Below, piece by piece: positions 11,054-18,428 of a DNA stretch of 64,000 nt. This DNA is from an uncultured Lachnoclostridium sp. (GTDB lineage: Bacteria; Bacillota; Clostridia; Lachnospirales; Lachnospiraceae). Location of the stretch: assembly GCA_944381625.1 (NCBI GenBank), contig CALWLW010000001.1, positions 186,001 through 250,000 on the forward strand. Direction: 5' to 3'. The notes under the pieces are model-generated. The model did not search any database. It was not told the DNA's origin and saw only the letters and a program-made list of their open reading frames with translations. The number at the start of each line of letters is the position of its first letter. Position 1 is the first letter of the stretch. Both the position numbers and the translations under genes were made by a program.

Positions 11054-11587
11054 TTAATTGGAACGGCTCCCCAGCATGCCGCCGCAGCAGGCCCGGAGCT
11101 GTTCCACATAAATATCCGGTTCCAGACAGTCCTTCGCGGAGAGCCAGCGGACCATGGATACGATCAGCGCGTCGGAGATGAAGGTGATGAAAAAGTCCGG
11201 AGGATTGTCAAAATCGAACATTTCCGGCGAATACTGCAGCAGGATCGGTTCCAGGATCTCCTGAAAATAGTCTCGAAAAGAATTCTGTCCTGTAATCTCA
11301 AACGCTTTTTTGTAGAAAGTATGATTGGCATAAAAATAACGGCAGATTCCCAGGATGAACGCCCAGCCGTCTTCGGACGGTTCAGAGCATGCGGCCTGAA
11401 AAAATTCCGTGTGGAAGATCCAGTTTATTAGATCGTATTTATCACGAAAATGATAGTAAAAGCTTTTTCTGTTCATTCCGCAGGTATCACAGATATCGCT
11501 TACGCTGATCTTGGAAAACGGCATATCTGCCAGCAGCGTTTTCATGGCTTCTGCCAGCGCTTTTTTGGTTATATTCGAGTCTGCCAA
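11054..11587 (-). CDS. TetR-family transcriptional regulator
   Basis: Residues 8-55 form the TetR helix-turn-helix (KALAEAMKTLLADMPFSKISVSDICDTCGMNRKSFYYHF), closely following the pattern of DhaS-like activator/repressor proteins. The C-terminal part is all-helical, with IDSALIVSMVRW-type segments typical of that subgroup. 177 aa. It is divergent from the calcium ATPase gene across 204 bp and is the most likely regulator of it. That intergenic region has several TTCCGGAA-like sequences, but I could not define one operator. Confidence 0.88.
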   Translation of the reverse strand: MADSNITKKALAEAMKTLLADMPFSKISVSDICDTCGMNRKSFYYHFRDKYDLINWIFHTEFFQAACSEPSEDGWAFILGICRYFYANHTFYKKAFEITGQNSFRDYFQEILEPILLQYSPEMFDFDNPPDFFITFISDALIVSMVRWLSAKDCLEPDIYVEQLRACCGGMLGSRSN

Positions 11588-11791
11588 AGATTCTTCCCTC
11601 CATTTACCAGTTTCAGTATATCAAACCATGGCCGGAACTGCAATGAAGATCCGGAAATCTTTATACCGGTGTTTTCGGACAAATTTCCGGAACTGGGTAA
11701 AAATGAGACGGATTTTGATATTGTGGAATGTGCCGGAAACGGCGTTTCAAGTATAATGCAAAGGATATCATAGAGCTTAAGGAGTACAGGT

Positions 11792-14452
11792 ATGAATATA
11801 CAGGGATTAAATGACCTGGAGGTAAAAAAGTCCAGGGAAACTTATGGAAGCAATGAAATTCCCGATTCAGAACCTACCACATTCTGGAAAGAATTTAAAG
11901 AAACGTTTAAGGATCCCATGATTCGTATCCTTCTGGCGATCTCAGTACTGATGATTGTCATGTTTTTTCTGGGATACGCGGAGATTTTTGAACCGGTGGG
12001 AACGTTGACGGCTATACTGATCGTGGCTACGGTGACGGCGAAGACCGGCGTCGCCAGCGATACGAAATACCGGGATCTGAAGCACTCGGTGAAAGAGGAA
12101 GAGATCAAAGTGTATCGTAACGGCGGTATCCGCAATGTGGCTCTCCATGAGATTGTGGTGGGCGATCTGGTTCTTCTCCAGGCAGGGGATAAGATCCCCG
12201 CGGATGGTATCCTGATCGATGGACATTTGAACGTGAACAACGCTGCCCTGAACGGAGAGGCCGAGGAATGTCCCAAGACAGCGGCGGATTCAGACGCGGC
12301 GTTTCCGGAAGAGATCACCGGCGACACCTTCGTGGACGAATCCTCCCTTTTCCGTGGGGCGATCGTTTTTGACGGCGAAGGCGTCATGGAAGTGAAAAAG
12401 GTCGGAGTGAAAACCATGATGGGACGCATGGCGCTGGAGATGCAGGAGGAGGAGCCGCCTTCTCCCCTCCAGGTAAAGCTGTCTATTCTGGCTGGACAGA
12501 TCTCACGCATCGGATATATTGGATCCATCTGTATCGCTGTGTTTTATCTGATTCATTTTGTTATGCTGGCAGGCGGGATCGAGCCGTATCTGCAGATGGG
12601 CTGGGAATATATTCTGATGGATCTGATCGATGCGGTGACCATTGCCATTGTGATCATTGTCTGCGCGGTGCCGGAAGGTCTTCCTCTGATGATTTCCATT
12701 GTGCTGATGCAGAACACCAGCAAGATGCTGGATCATAATGTGCTGGTACGCAAAGCGGAGGGGATTGAGACAGCGGGCGCGCTGAATATCCTGTTCAGCG
12801 ATAAGACCGGAACCATCACCAAAGGGGAACTGGAAGTGGTGGAATTTTTTACGGCGGACGGAACCGCGGTACCTTTTTCAGACCTGAAACGCTATCCGGA
12901 TCTTTGCCAGGCTTTGGACATCGCCATTGGACGGAATTCCTCGTCCATGTATGACGGAAATCACCGTGTCATCGGCGGGAATGCCACGGATCAGGCCCTG
13001 ATGAAGTTCCTTGGGGAGGAGTCCTATCGGAAACTCCAGGAGGACGATACTCTTCAGGTGACGGAGGCACAGAAATTTAATTCTGCAAACAAATTCAGCC
13101 AGGCGCAGATCGGTTCTCGGACTTACTATAAAGGGGCGCCGGAGCGCCTGCTGCAGAAAGCCGTCCGTTATCTGGGAACGGACGGTCAGACGCATCCCCT
13201 GGATCTTGCCCTTTTAAACAGCAAAATCGATATGTTGGCGGGCAAAGCCATGCGGGTGCTGGCGTTCGGATATGCTGACTGCCCCATGGAAGCGGATGTG
13301 GTTGGCGACGGGCTGGTGCTGATCGGCCTTACCGCTATTCGGGATGACGTGCGCCCGGAGGCAAGAACTGCCATCCGCGAGGTGCAGGATGCGGGCATCC
13401 AGGTGGTCATGATCACTGGGGACCGTCTGGAGACAGCGAGAGCCATCGCTGAGGACGCGGGACTTGTCTCGTCCAAGGATGATGTGTGTTTGACGTCCTC
13501 GGAGCTGAATTCCATGAGCGACGACCAGATAAAGGCAGTTCTGTCCCATATCCGTGTGATTGCCCGTGCGCTTCCCACAGATAAATCCCGTATGGTACGC
13601 ATCTGCCAGGAACAGAACCTGGTGGTGGGTATGACCGGGGATGGCGTCAACGACTCGCCTGCCCTGAAGCGGGCGGATGTTGGCTTCGCCATGGGAAGCG
13701 GGACAGAAGCGGCCAAGGAGGCCGGCAAGATCGTGATCCTGGACGACAACTTTAATTCCATTAAGGACGCCATCTGGTACGGAAGAACAATCTACCACAA
13801 TATCCTGAAATTCTGCAAATTCCAGCTGGTTGTCAATGTGGCCGCTGTGCTGGTCAGCGCTGTCGCGCCATTCCTGGGCGTAGAAGAGCCGCTGAAGGTG
13901 ACGCACCTTCTGTTTGTGAACCTGGTTATGGACGGCCTGGGAGCCATGATGCTGGGCAACGAGCCGGCTCTGAAGATTTATATGAAAGAAAAGCCCAGGC
14001 GCAGGGACGAGAGCCTGGTGAGCAGGGAGATGATGGTTCAGATCTCCATCATGGGAATCTGGCTGACATTGATGAGCCTTGTCTACCTGACCTCTGACTG
14101 GACTCGGTCCATTTTTGCCACGGAAGAGCAGTTTTTAAGTTCATATTTCGTCCTGTTCATAGCCAGCGCGCTGTTCAATGGTTTCAACGTCCGTGACGAC
14201 GGCTTCGGCATCTTCAGGAATTTAAAAGAGAACCCGGATTTCCTGAAAGTCATGTTGATGATCCTGGGCATCCAGTTCTGCCTGGTCAATATTTCCCTGA
14301 TCCCGGCCGCTCCCGCCGCCTGGATCGGCAATATGTTCAGCTGCGTGCCCTTCGGCGTGTCCGGATGGATTCTGGTATTGACGCTGGCGTTTACGATGGT
14401 GCCCGTGGATATGGTCAGAAAAACGATTTTTTGCAGGCTGAGAAAACGCTGA
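11792..14452 (+). CDS. Calcium-transporting P-type ATPase (type IIB-like)
   Basis: Membrane cation pump. The membrane PEGLPLMISIVL motif (about residue 288) is the type II signature. Next come the phosphorylation site FSDKTGTITKGE, the nucleotide-binding KGAPERLL, and the hinge MTGDGVNDSPALKRADVGFAMG. About ten membrane helices are expected, with six in the C-terminal 230 residues. One oddity is that the actuator loop reads LNGEAEE, with Asn where most pumps have Thr in TGE; the catalytic Glu is kept. 886 aa, full length. An ATG with AAGGAG follows the divergent TetR gene. Calcium is inferred from family; manganese or another cation cannot be excluded. Confidence 0.9.
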   Translation: MNIQGLNDLEVKKSRETYGSNEIPDSEPTTFWKEFKETFKDPMIRILLAISVLMIVMFFLGYAEIFEPVGTLTAILIVATVTAKTGVASDTKYRDLKHSVKEEEIKVYRNGGIRNVALHEIVVGDLVLLQAGDKIPADGILIDGHLNVNNAALNGEAEECPKTAADSDAAFPEEITGDTFVDESSLFRGAIVFDGEGVMEVKKVGVKTMMGRMALEMQEEEPPSPLQVKLSILAGQISRIGYIGSICIAVFYLIHFVMLAGGIEPYLQMGWEYILMDLIDAVTIAIVIIVCAVPEGLPLMISIVLMQNTSKMLDHNVLVRKAEGIETAGALNILFSDKTGTITKGELEVVEFFTADGTAVPFSDLKRYPDLCQALDIAIGRNSSSMYDGNHRVIGGNATDQALMKFLGEESYRKLQEDDTLQVTEAQKFNSANKFSQAQIGSRTYYKGAPERLLQKAVRYLGTDGQTHPLDLALLNSKIDMLAGKAMRVLAFGYADCPMEADVVGDGLVLIGLTAIRDDVRPEARTAIREVQDAGIQVVMITGDRLETARAIAEDAGLVSSKDDVCLTSSELNSMSDDQIKAVLSHIRVIARALPTDKSRMVRICQEQNLVVGMTGDGVNDSPALKRADVGFAMGSGTEAAKEAGKIVILDDNFNSIKDAIWYGRTIYHNILKFCKFQLVVNVAAVLVSAVAPFLGVEEPLKVTHLLFVNLVMDGLGAMMLGNEPALKIYMKEKPRRRDESLVSREMMVQISIMGIWLTLMSLVYLTSDWTRSIFATEEQFLSSYFVLFIASALFNGFNVRDDGFGIFRNLKENPDFLKVMLMILGIQFCLVNISLIPAAPAAWIGNMFSCVPFGVSGWILVLTLAFTMVPVDMVRKTIFCRLRKR

Positions 14453-14582
14453 AAGGACGTTTCCTCTGCTTGATCAGCAGAGCCGCCTCTTCCGGTTTAC
14501 AGAGCTGACCGTGAACCGGAACGATTCTTCGGAATCTCTTAAGGAAACTTAAAGATTCTTTAAGGGAATCATATTCTAAATA

Positions 14583-14718
14583 TGATATAATGAGCACAAG
14601 CGAGTCAGAGGGAGCGTGCTCACTCTTGACGAGCGGCGAAATTATTGAGTGATGAAAATCACGATATGATAATTGCAGGAACCCGGAATGGATTCACAGG
14701 ATGATTCCTTCCGGGTAA
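14583..14718 (+). promoter_or_regulatory. Promoter and structured leader before the C39-like gene
   Basis: An extended -10 (TGATATAAT, 14583-14591) starts a leader of about 140 nt. It contains an inverted repeat GAGCAC/GTGCTC (about 14593-14622) and a hairpin ACCCGGAA ... TTCCGGGT (14681-14716) ending 23 bp before the ATG. I could not match it to a known riboswitch. The rest of the 287-bp gap after the calcium ATPase holds only a short CTCTGCT/AGCAGAG hairpin and a few AAACTTAAAGA-like repeats. Confidence 0.4.
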
Positions 14719-14739
14719 AATTGTGAGGTACGAAGAATT

Positions 14740-15648
14740 ATGAGAACAGAGGAAAGACAGCAGTACAGAGAACGGAAAAGAGAAAAAGAACGCAGGCGGA
14801 GGATCAGACGCCGCAGGAGGCTTCTGAGGCTTTACAGCCTGGTATTGGTTCTGTGTGTATTGACGCTGGGCGTCTGGGGCGTCAGCAGATGGATGCAGAA
14901 GGACAGCCCACTGTCCTACGAAATCTCCGCACCAGTGGTGAGGTCGGAGGAGGAAGCACTGGAAACACTTCAAAACATGGCAAAAGGCAGCCGTGATCTG
15001 CAAAAGATCCTGGACAGGGCAGAAGAGTACCCGCCGGAACTGCTGGCCGCCCTTGCAAACAACCTGGAGATGCTGGAGTTTGTATCTGGCTATCTGGAGC
15101 AGAGCGGATCGGCTCAGGATGGAGCCTCTTCCAGTCCGCAGCTTACGGCAAAAGAAGAGAAGGAGCGTTATCCGCTGTTCCTCCAGTGGGATCAGCGGTG
15201 GGGATATCTTCCGTATGGGAATTCCAATATTGGCATGTCTGGATGCGGCCCCACCTGCCTGTCCATGGCCGTCCATGCGCTGACCGGCGATAACTCCGTC
15301 ACGCCGGCGTCCCTGGCCCGGTTTTCAGAGGAACAGGGATATTATGTGGAAGGAACCGGCACGTCCTGGTCGCTTATGACGGACGGGGCTGCGGCCTGGG
15401 GGCTTACGGGAAAGGAGCTTTCTCTGGATGAATCCATCATGAAAAGAGAACTGGATGCGGGACGGCTCATCATCTGTGCCATGGGACCGGGGGACTTTAC
15501 CACCGCAGGACATTTTATCCTGATCTATGGATACACAGAATCAGGCTTCCAGGTCAACGATCCCAACTGCCATGCCAGAAGCGGAAGAGTGTGGACTTAT
15601 GAAGAATTATCTTCTCAGATCAGGAATCTGTGGTCTTATCAGGTGTGA
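14740..15648 (+). CDS. Membrane-anchored C39-like cysteine peptidase
   Basis: The N-terminus is extremely basic (Arg/Lys-rich residues 1-30), then one membrane segment (about 31-50), an acidic spacer and a papain-like C39_2 domain from residue 150. The catalytic Cys sits in MSGCGPTCLSM, the His in TAGHFILIYGY and the Asp/Asn in VNDPN, all in the right order. It is probably exposed outside the membrane and acts on a peptide or cell-wall substrate; the substrate is unknown. No ABC transporter adjoins it, so it is not a bacteriocin leader peptidase fusion. 302 aa. Confidence 0.8.
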   Translation: MRTEERQQYRERKREKERRRRIRRRRRLLRLYSLVLVLCVLTLGVWGVSRWMQKDSPLSYEISAPVVRSEEEALETLQNMAKGSRDLQKILDRAEEYPPELLAALANNLEMLEFVSGYLEQSGSAQDGASSSPQLTAKEEKERYPLFLQWDQRWGYLPYGNSNIGMSGCGPTCLSMAVHALTGDNSVTPASLARFSEEQGYYVEGTGTSWSLMTDGAAAWGLTGKELSLDESIMKRELDAGRLIICAMGPGDFTTAGHFILIYGYTESGFQVNDPNCHARSGRVWTYEELSSQIRNLWSYQV

Positions 15649-15677
15649 AGAGTATTAAGAGGAGTTTGAAAATGTGA

Positions 15678-15706
15678 TTGAGAAGTCAGAAGCTGTGTGT
15701 TATACT
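15678..15706 (+). promoter_or_regulatory. Promoter of first small-toxin locus
   Basis: TTGAGA (15678-15683) and TATACT (15701-15706) are 17 bp apart. The transcript leader contains the paired runs CCCTCC/GGAGGG (about 15747-15774) just before the G-rich ribosome site, as in type I toxin mRNAs whose ribosome site is masked. Confidence 0.6.
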
Positions 15707-15799
15707 TAATGATACGGAAAGACAGAGCGCATAAAGGCGGCCTACCCTCCATCATCGGAGGGGCTAACCCTCCAGACGAAAGAAAGGGGGGCGATGCCA

Positions 15800-15892
15800 A
15801 TGTATGTTACATATCAGGATCTGATCCAGATTGGAATATTCATTGTTGCCCTTGTAAGTCTGCTTTATCAGATTTTCAAGGGCAAGAGATAA
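15800..15892 (+). CDS. Small holin-like toxin peptide (type I TA candidate)
   Basis: A 30-residue peptide, MYVTYQDLIQIGIFIVALVS followed by a short basic end (LLYQIFKGKR). It consists of a polar start, one membrane helix and a Lys/Arg tail. This matches, from memory, the putative holin-like toxin family of Firmicutes. The ATG at 15800 is eight bases after a GGGGGG ribosome site; an ATG at 15794 is too close to it. It has its own promoter, and a divergent strong promoter on the other strand beyond the 3' end predicts a convergent antisense RNA. It would depolarise the membrane if over-made; this is inferred from family. Confidence 0.7.
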   Translation: MYVTYQDLIQIGIFIVALVSLLYQIFKGKR

Positions 15893-16021
15893 GCCGCCAC
15901 TACTGCAATAGTGACGGCTGACGCTGTAAAGCGTTAAGTAAAACACTATTAAGGGTAGGCCATGTGTCTCTGGCTTTCCTTTTTCTGTTATCAATATAGC
16001 ATATTTGACGGCATGGTGCAA
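15893..16021 (-). ncRNA. Predicted antisense antitoxin RNA for first small toxin
   Basis: On the minus strand TTGCAC (16021-16016) and TATATT (15998-15993) are 17 bp apart and fire toward the 3' end of the toxin gene. The transcript would contain two hairpins (AACGCTTTACAGCGTC and the pair formed by GCCGTCACTA/TAGTGGCGGC at about 15892-15919) that also serve as the toxin mRNA terminator. The exact 3' end is unknown, and it may run into the toxin coding region. Confidence 0.55.
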
Positions 16022-16065
16022 GAGAGAACAGTAAATAAGTGGTGTTTTAGGAGTGATGAATAATC

Positions 16066-17115
16066 TTACGTATCTTTTTCCCTGAGCTGGACAACATTAG
16101 CCGCTTTTCGTTTCCGTTCTTCTTTCATGGCAGCGTAGTGTTTACGGGTGGTATTGACGTTCTTATGTCCCAGGACGTCAGCCACCAGGTAGATATCGCC
16201 GGTTTCCTGATACAGTGCGGTTCCGTAGGTACTCCGCAGCTTGTGCGGGGTGATCCGCTTGGCGGTGGCGGTAGAGGCATACTTTTTCACCAGACGCTCC
16301 ACCGAACGCACGGTGATTCGGGTATTGTTCTGGCTAATAAATAAGGCGTTTTCGTGCCCCGGCTCCGGCTTCATCGTCAGACGTTCCTCCAGGTAATTCC
16401 GGAGCATTTCTTCTGTTTCTTCTCCAAAATAGACAATATCCTCATTCCCGCCTTTACGGATTACACGCATGGCGCCGTTGTCAAAATCCAGATCTCCCAG
16501 ATCCAATCCCACAAGTTCTGTGACCCGAACACCTGTTCCTAGGAGGGTGACAATGATCGCCAAATCGCGGGCACGGGTTTTCTCATGCCAGCGTTTCTGG
16601 GCTTTGGAAAGCTTTTCGCCGGATTCCACCTGATCGATCAGCAGAGCCACCTCATTGGCATCCAGGCGGATGATATTTTTTTCTTTCACCCTGGGAACGT
16701 CTACCGCAGACGGTGCATTTTTCTCAATCATGCCTTTTTTGTGGTAATAACCGAAAAAGGTATTGAGAGCCGCCAGTTTGCGCGCTTTGCCTTCCTCATG
16801 GTTCCGATGGAGCTGACCGTCCTTTTCATAATAGGTAAGGAAGGAGAGATATTCCTCGATGTCCACAGGCTGGATGTCGTCCAGGATGGAGACCGGAAGC
16901 GTATGGATGTCTTTATCGCGGAAATATGGATTTTGAGTACGCAGGAAATAAAAAAAGGTACTCAGGTCATAGGCATAATTACGCCGGGTGTTCGTCGCCT
17001 TTTTGATCTCCATGGCGCGGAAGAAGTCGGAAGCGAACGCAGGAAGTTCCTTTAATAATTCCTTTATTTGCTTTGCATTTTTCAAATCCAGCTGTTCATG
17101 ATAACTTAATTCCAT
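16066..17115 (-). CDS. XerC/D-like tyrosine site-specific recombinase
   Basis: Integrase-family recombinase. A SAM-like N-terminal DNA-binding domain (residues 10-130) precedes the catalytic domain. The catalytic set is complete: Arg in GTGVRVTELVGL, Lys in VIRKGGNED, His-Lys-Leu-Arg in TPHKLRSTYG, His in VLGHKNVNTT, and the nucleophile Tyr in TRKHYAAM. 349 aa. I chose ATG 17115 because AGGAGG lies six bases upstream; a longer in-frame start at 17166 begins inside a 30-bp inverted repeat. It lies between two small-toxin loci, and no other phage or transposon gene is near. It could be a housekeeping Xer-type protein or the remnant driver of a small mobile unit. Confidence 0.88.
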   Translation of the reverse strand: MELSYHEQLDLKNAKQIKELLKELPAFASDFFRAMEIKKATNTRRNYAYDLSTFFYFLRTQNPYFRDKDIHTLPVSILDDIQPVDIEEYLSFLTYYEKDGQLHRNHEEGKARKLAALNTFFGYYHKKGMIEKNAPSAVDVPRVKEKNIIRLDANEVALLIDQVESGEKLSKAQKRWHEKTRARDLAIIVTLLGTGVRVTELVGLDLGDLDFDNGAMRVIRKGGNEDIVYFGEETEEMLRNYLEERLTMKPEPGHENALFISQNNTRITVRSVERLVKKYASTATAKRITPHKLRSTYGTALYQETGDIYLVADVLGHKNVNTTRKHYAAMKEERKRKAANVVQLREKDT

Positions 17116-17147
17116 AAGAAGCCTCCTGATGTGATTAGGGGTTATAT

Positions 17148-17177
17148 CGCGTCGTAAAATTGACATTTTGCGACGCG
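17148..17177. repeat. 30-bp inverted repeat upstream of the recombinase
   Basis: CGCGTCGTAAAAT (17148-17160) and ATTTTGCGACGCG (17165-17177) flank TGAC, with one mismatch between arms. This resembles a Xer-type crossover site (two arms of 11-12 bp around about 6 bp) or a repressor operator of the recombinase gene. Confidence 0.6.
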
Positions 17178-17323
17178 TTCAATATCTATGAGTGTACTAC
17201 TATTCTGGCCAATATGCAAGTCTTGATTTTTCAATTATGATTATGTTAATATGATTTCATAATTGAAAAGAAGGCAGATAAGGATGCTTTTCTGGTACCC
17301 TCTAGTCTATAGGGGGTGGTGCC

Positions 17324-17401
17324 ATGAACACGATGGAAGTCTTGACTTTAGTGCTCGTGATTTTTGCTGTTCTGACTTACATAGACAACAAAAAGAAATA
17401 G
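17324..17401 (+). CDS. Second small holin-like toxin peptide (type I TA candidate)
   Basis: A 25-residue peptide: MNTMEVLTLVLVIFAVLTYI then DNKKK. It has one hydrophobic helix and a Lys-rich tail, the usual shape of very short holin-like or Fst-like toxins. AGGGGG lies seven bases before the ATG, and the run ACCCTC (about 17297-17302) can pair with it, masking the ribosome site. A strong minus-strand promoter beyond the 3' end predicts an antisense RNA, as at the first locus. The sequence differs from that of the first toxin. Confidence 0.65.
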   Translation: MNTMEVLTLVLVIFAVLTYIDNKKK

Positions 17402-17402
17402 C

Positions 17403-17520
17403 ATCCCCAGCCCAAGGTAGATGCTATTTCTTTTTATAGAAACCATTTACTGAGGGTATCGGACTTGTGTCCGACTACCTTTCTGAGTAGATTATACTAC
17501 AGGGTGCTTGTTTTTTGCAA
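17403..17520 (-). ncRNA. Predicted antisense antitoxin RNA for second small toxin
   Basis: TTGCAA (17520-17515) and a perfect TATAAT (17496-17491) are 18 bp apart on the minus strand. The RNA would begin near 17484, form the hairpin GGTAGTCGGACACAAGTCCGATACC and run into the AAATAGCATCTACC segment at the toxin stop codon. The 3' end is not defined. Confidence 0.55.
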
Positions 17521-17528
17521 GTACCCTT

Positions 17529-18428
17529 TCAGTTTTCCTGTTCGGAGCTTTCGCCCGCGATGGATTCCTGGTTCAGCACTTCTGTAATCTTGTTGATCAT
17601 CTCGTCTTCTTTCAGGCGGAATTTAATCTCCACACGGCGGGACGCCGCCATATCCACTTCGGTGGAATTTATCTGATAGACGGGCTGGGTGTAAGAACGG
17701 CCGTTGACAGTCATGAGCCCCTGCAGCTGTTCGATCTGCGTTTCCGTAAGCCCGTTATCGGCATCCAGGCAGAAATTGGCCACTGCATTGGCGCGGTTGA
17801 AAGACAGGGTCATATTGCTCTGATATCCGCCGTCTGTGTCCGTATGCCCCTCAATGATGATTTCCGCAATATATGGACGGAAATTATCCTGAAGGAGTAC
17901 GCCCAGGTACATGGGGATGATCTCCTTCAGCGTATTCTTGCTGTTCTCCGTCAGGACGGAGCTGTTATACCGGAACAGGACGTCGGAAGAAAAGGCGATG
18001 GAGCCGGTCTGGGGATCCACCTGCATGGTTGAATTGTTAAAACGTGTCTGAAGTTCACGGATGATGTCTGTACGGATGCCCACAATGTCTTCCAGCTCGC
18101 TCTTGGTAGCGCGCAGCTCCGCCTGCGCTTCATCGATCTCCCGATAGGCCGCGGCCAGTTCCTGTTCGGTCATGGTGGCCTGTGCGTATGCCTTTTCCAA
18201 AGCGTCCATGGAAGCCAGGAGTTCTTCCTGGGACATCTCCAGTTCACTTCTGGTGGCGTTCAGGCTGATCTCGGCATTTTCCAGATCTGTCTGCTTCTGC
18301 TTATAAATCGCCAGTGTAATGGCGATCATCAAAATAAAGATCAGGAGCAGCGCCGCCATCATATCGGAATAGGACTGCCAGTAGCTGGGAGCTTCAAACA
18401 CAGCTCTGTGTTTCCTGTTATTTCTCAT
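17529..18428 (-). CDS. MotB/ZorB-like OmpA-domain protein
   Basis: One N-terminal membrane helix (about residues 20-43) carries the ion-binding Asp in SYSDMMAALLLIF, the position used by MotB and ZorB. A coiled coil follows (about 45-125), then an OmpA/MotB peptidoglycan-binding domain (IIIEGHTDTDGGYQSNMTLSFNRANAV ... SRRVEIKF). It should form a stator with the MotA-like partner encoded just upstream; the reading frames overlap by 11 bp. No flagellar genes are near. The tail is Glu/Ser-rich and non-conserved. Function is inferred only as an ion-driven motor coupled to the cell wall. Confidence 0.85.
   Translation of the reverse strand: MRNNRKHRAVFEAPSYWQSYSDMMAALLLIFILMIAITLAIYKQKQTDLENAEISLNATRSELEMSQEELLASMDALEKAYAQATMTEQELAAAYREIDEAQAELRATKSELEDIVGIRTDIIRELQTRFNNSTMQVDPQTGSIAFSSDVLFRYNSSVLTENSKNTLKEIIPMYLGVLLQDNFRPYIAEIIIEGHTDTDGGYQSNMTLSFNRANAVANFCLDADNGLTETQIEQLQGLMTVNGRSYTQPVYQINSTEVDMAASRRVEIKFRLKEDEMINKITEVLNQESIAGESSEQEN

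Noticed and set aside
14453-14739. dif site or known riboswitch after the calcium ATPase
   Set aside because: Sequences such as AAATATGATATAATGAGC match a promoter better than a dif core, and no riboswitch consensus fits.
16066-17166. Longer recombinase start at 17166
   Set aside because: The ATG is in the centre of the 30-bp inverted repeat without a ribosome site, while the ATG at 17115 has AGGAGG at six bases.
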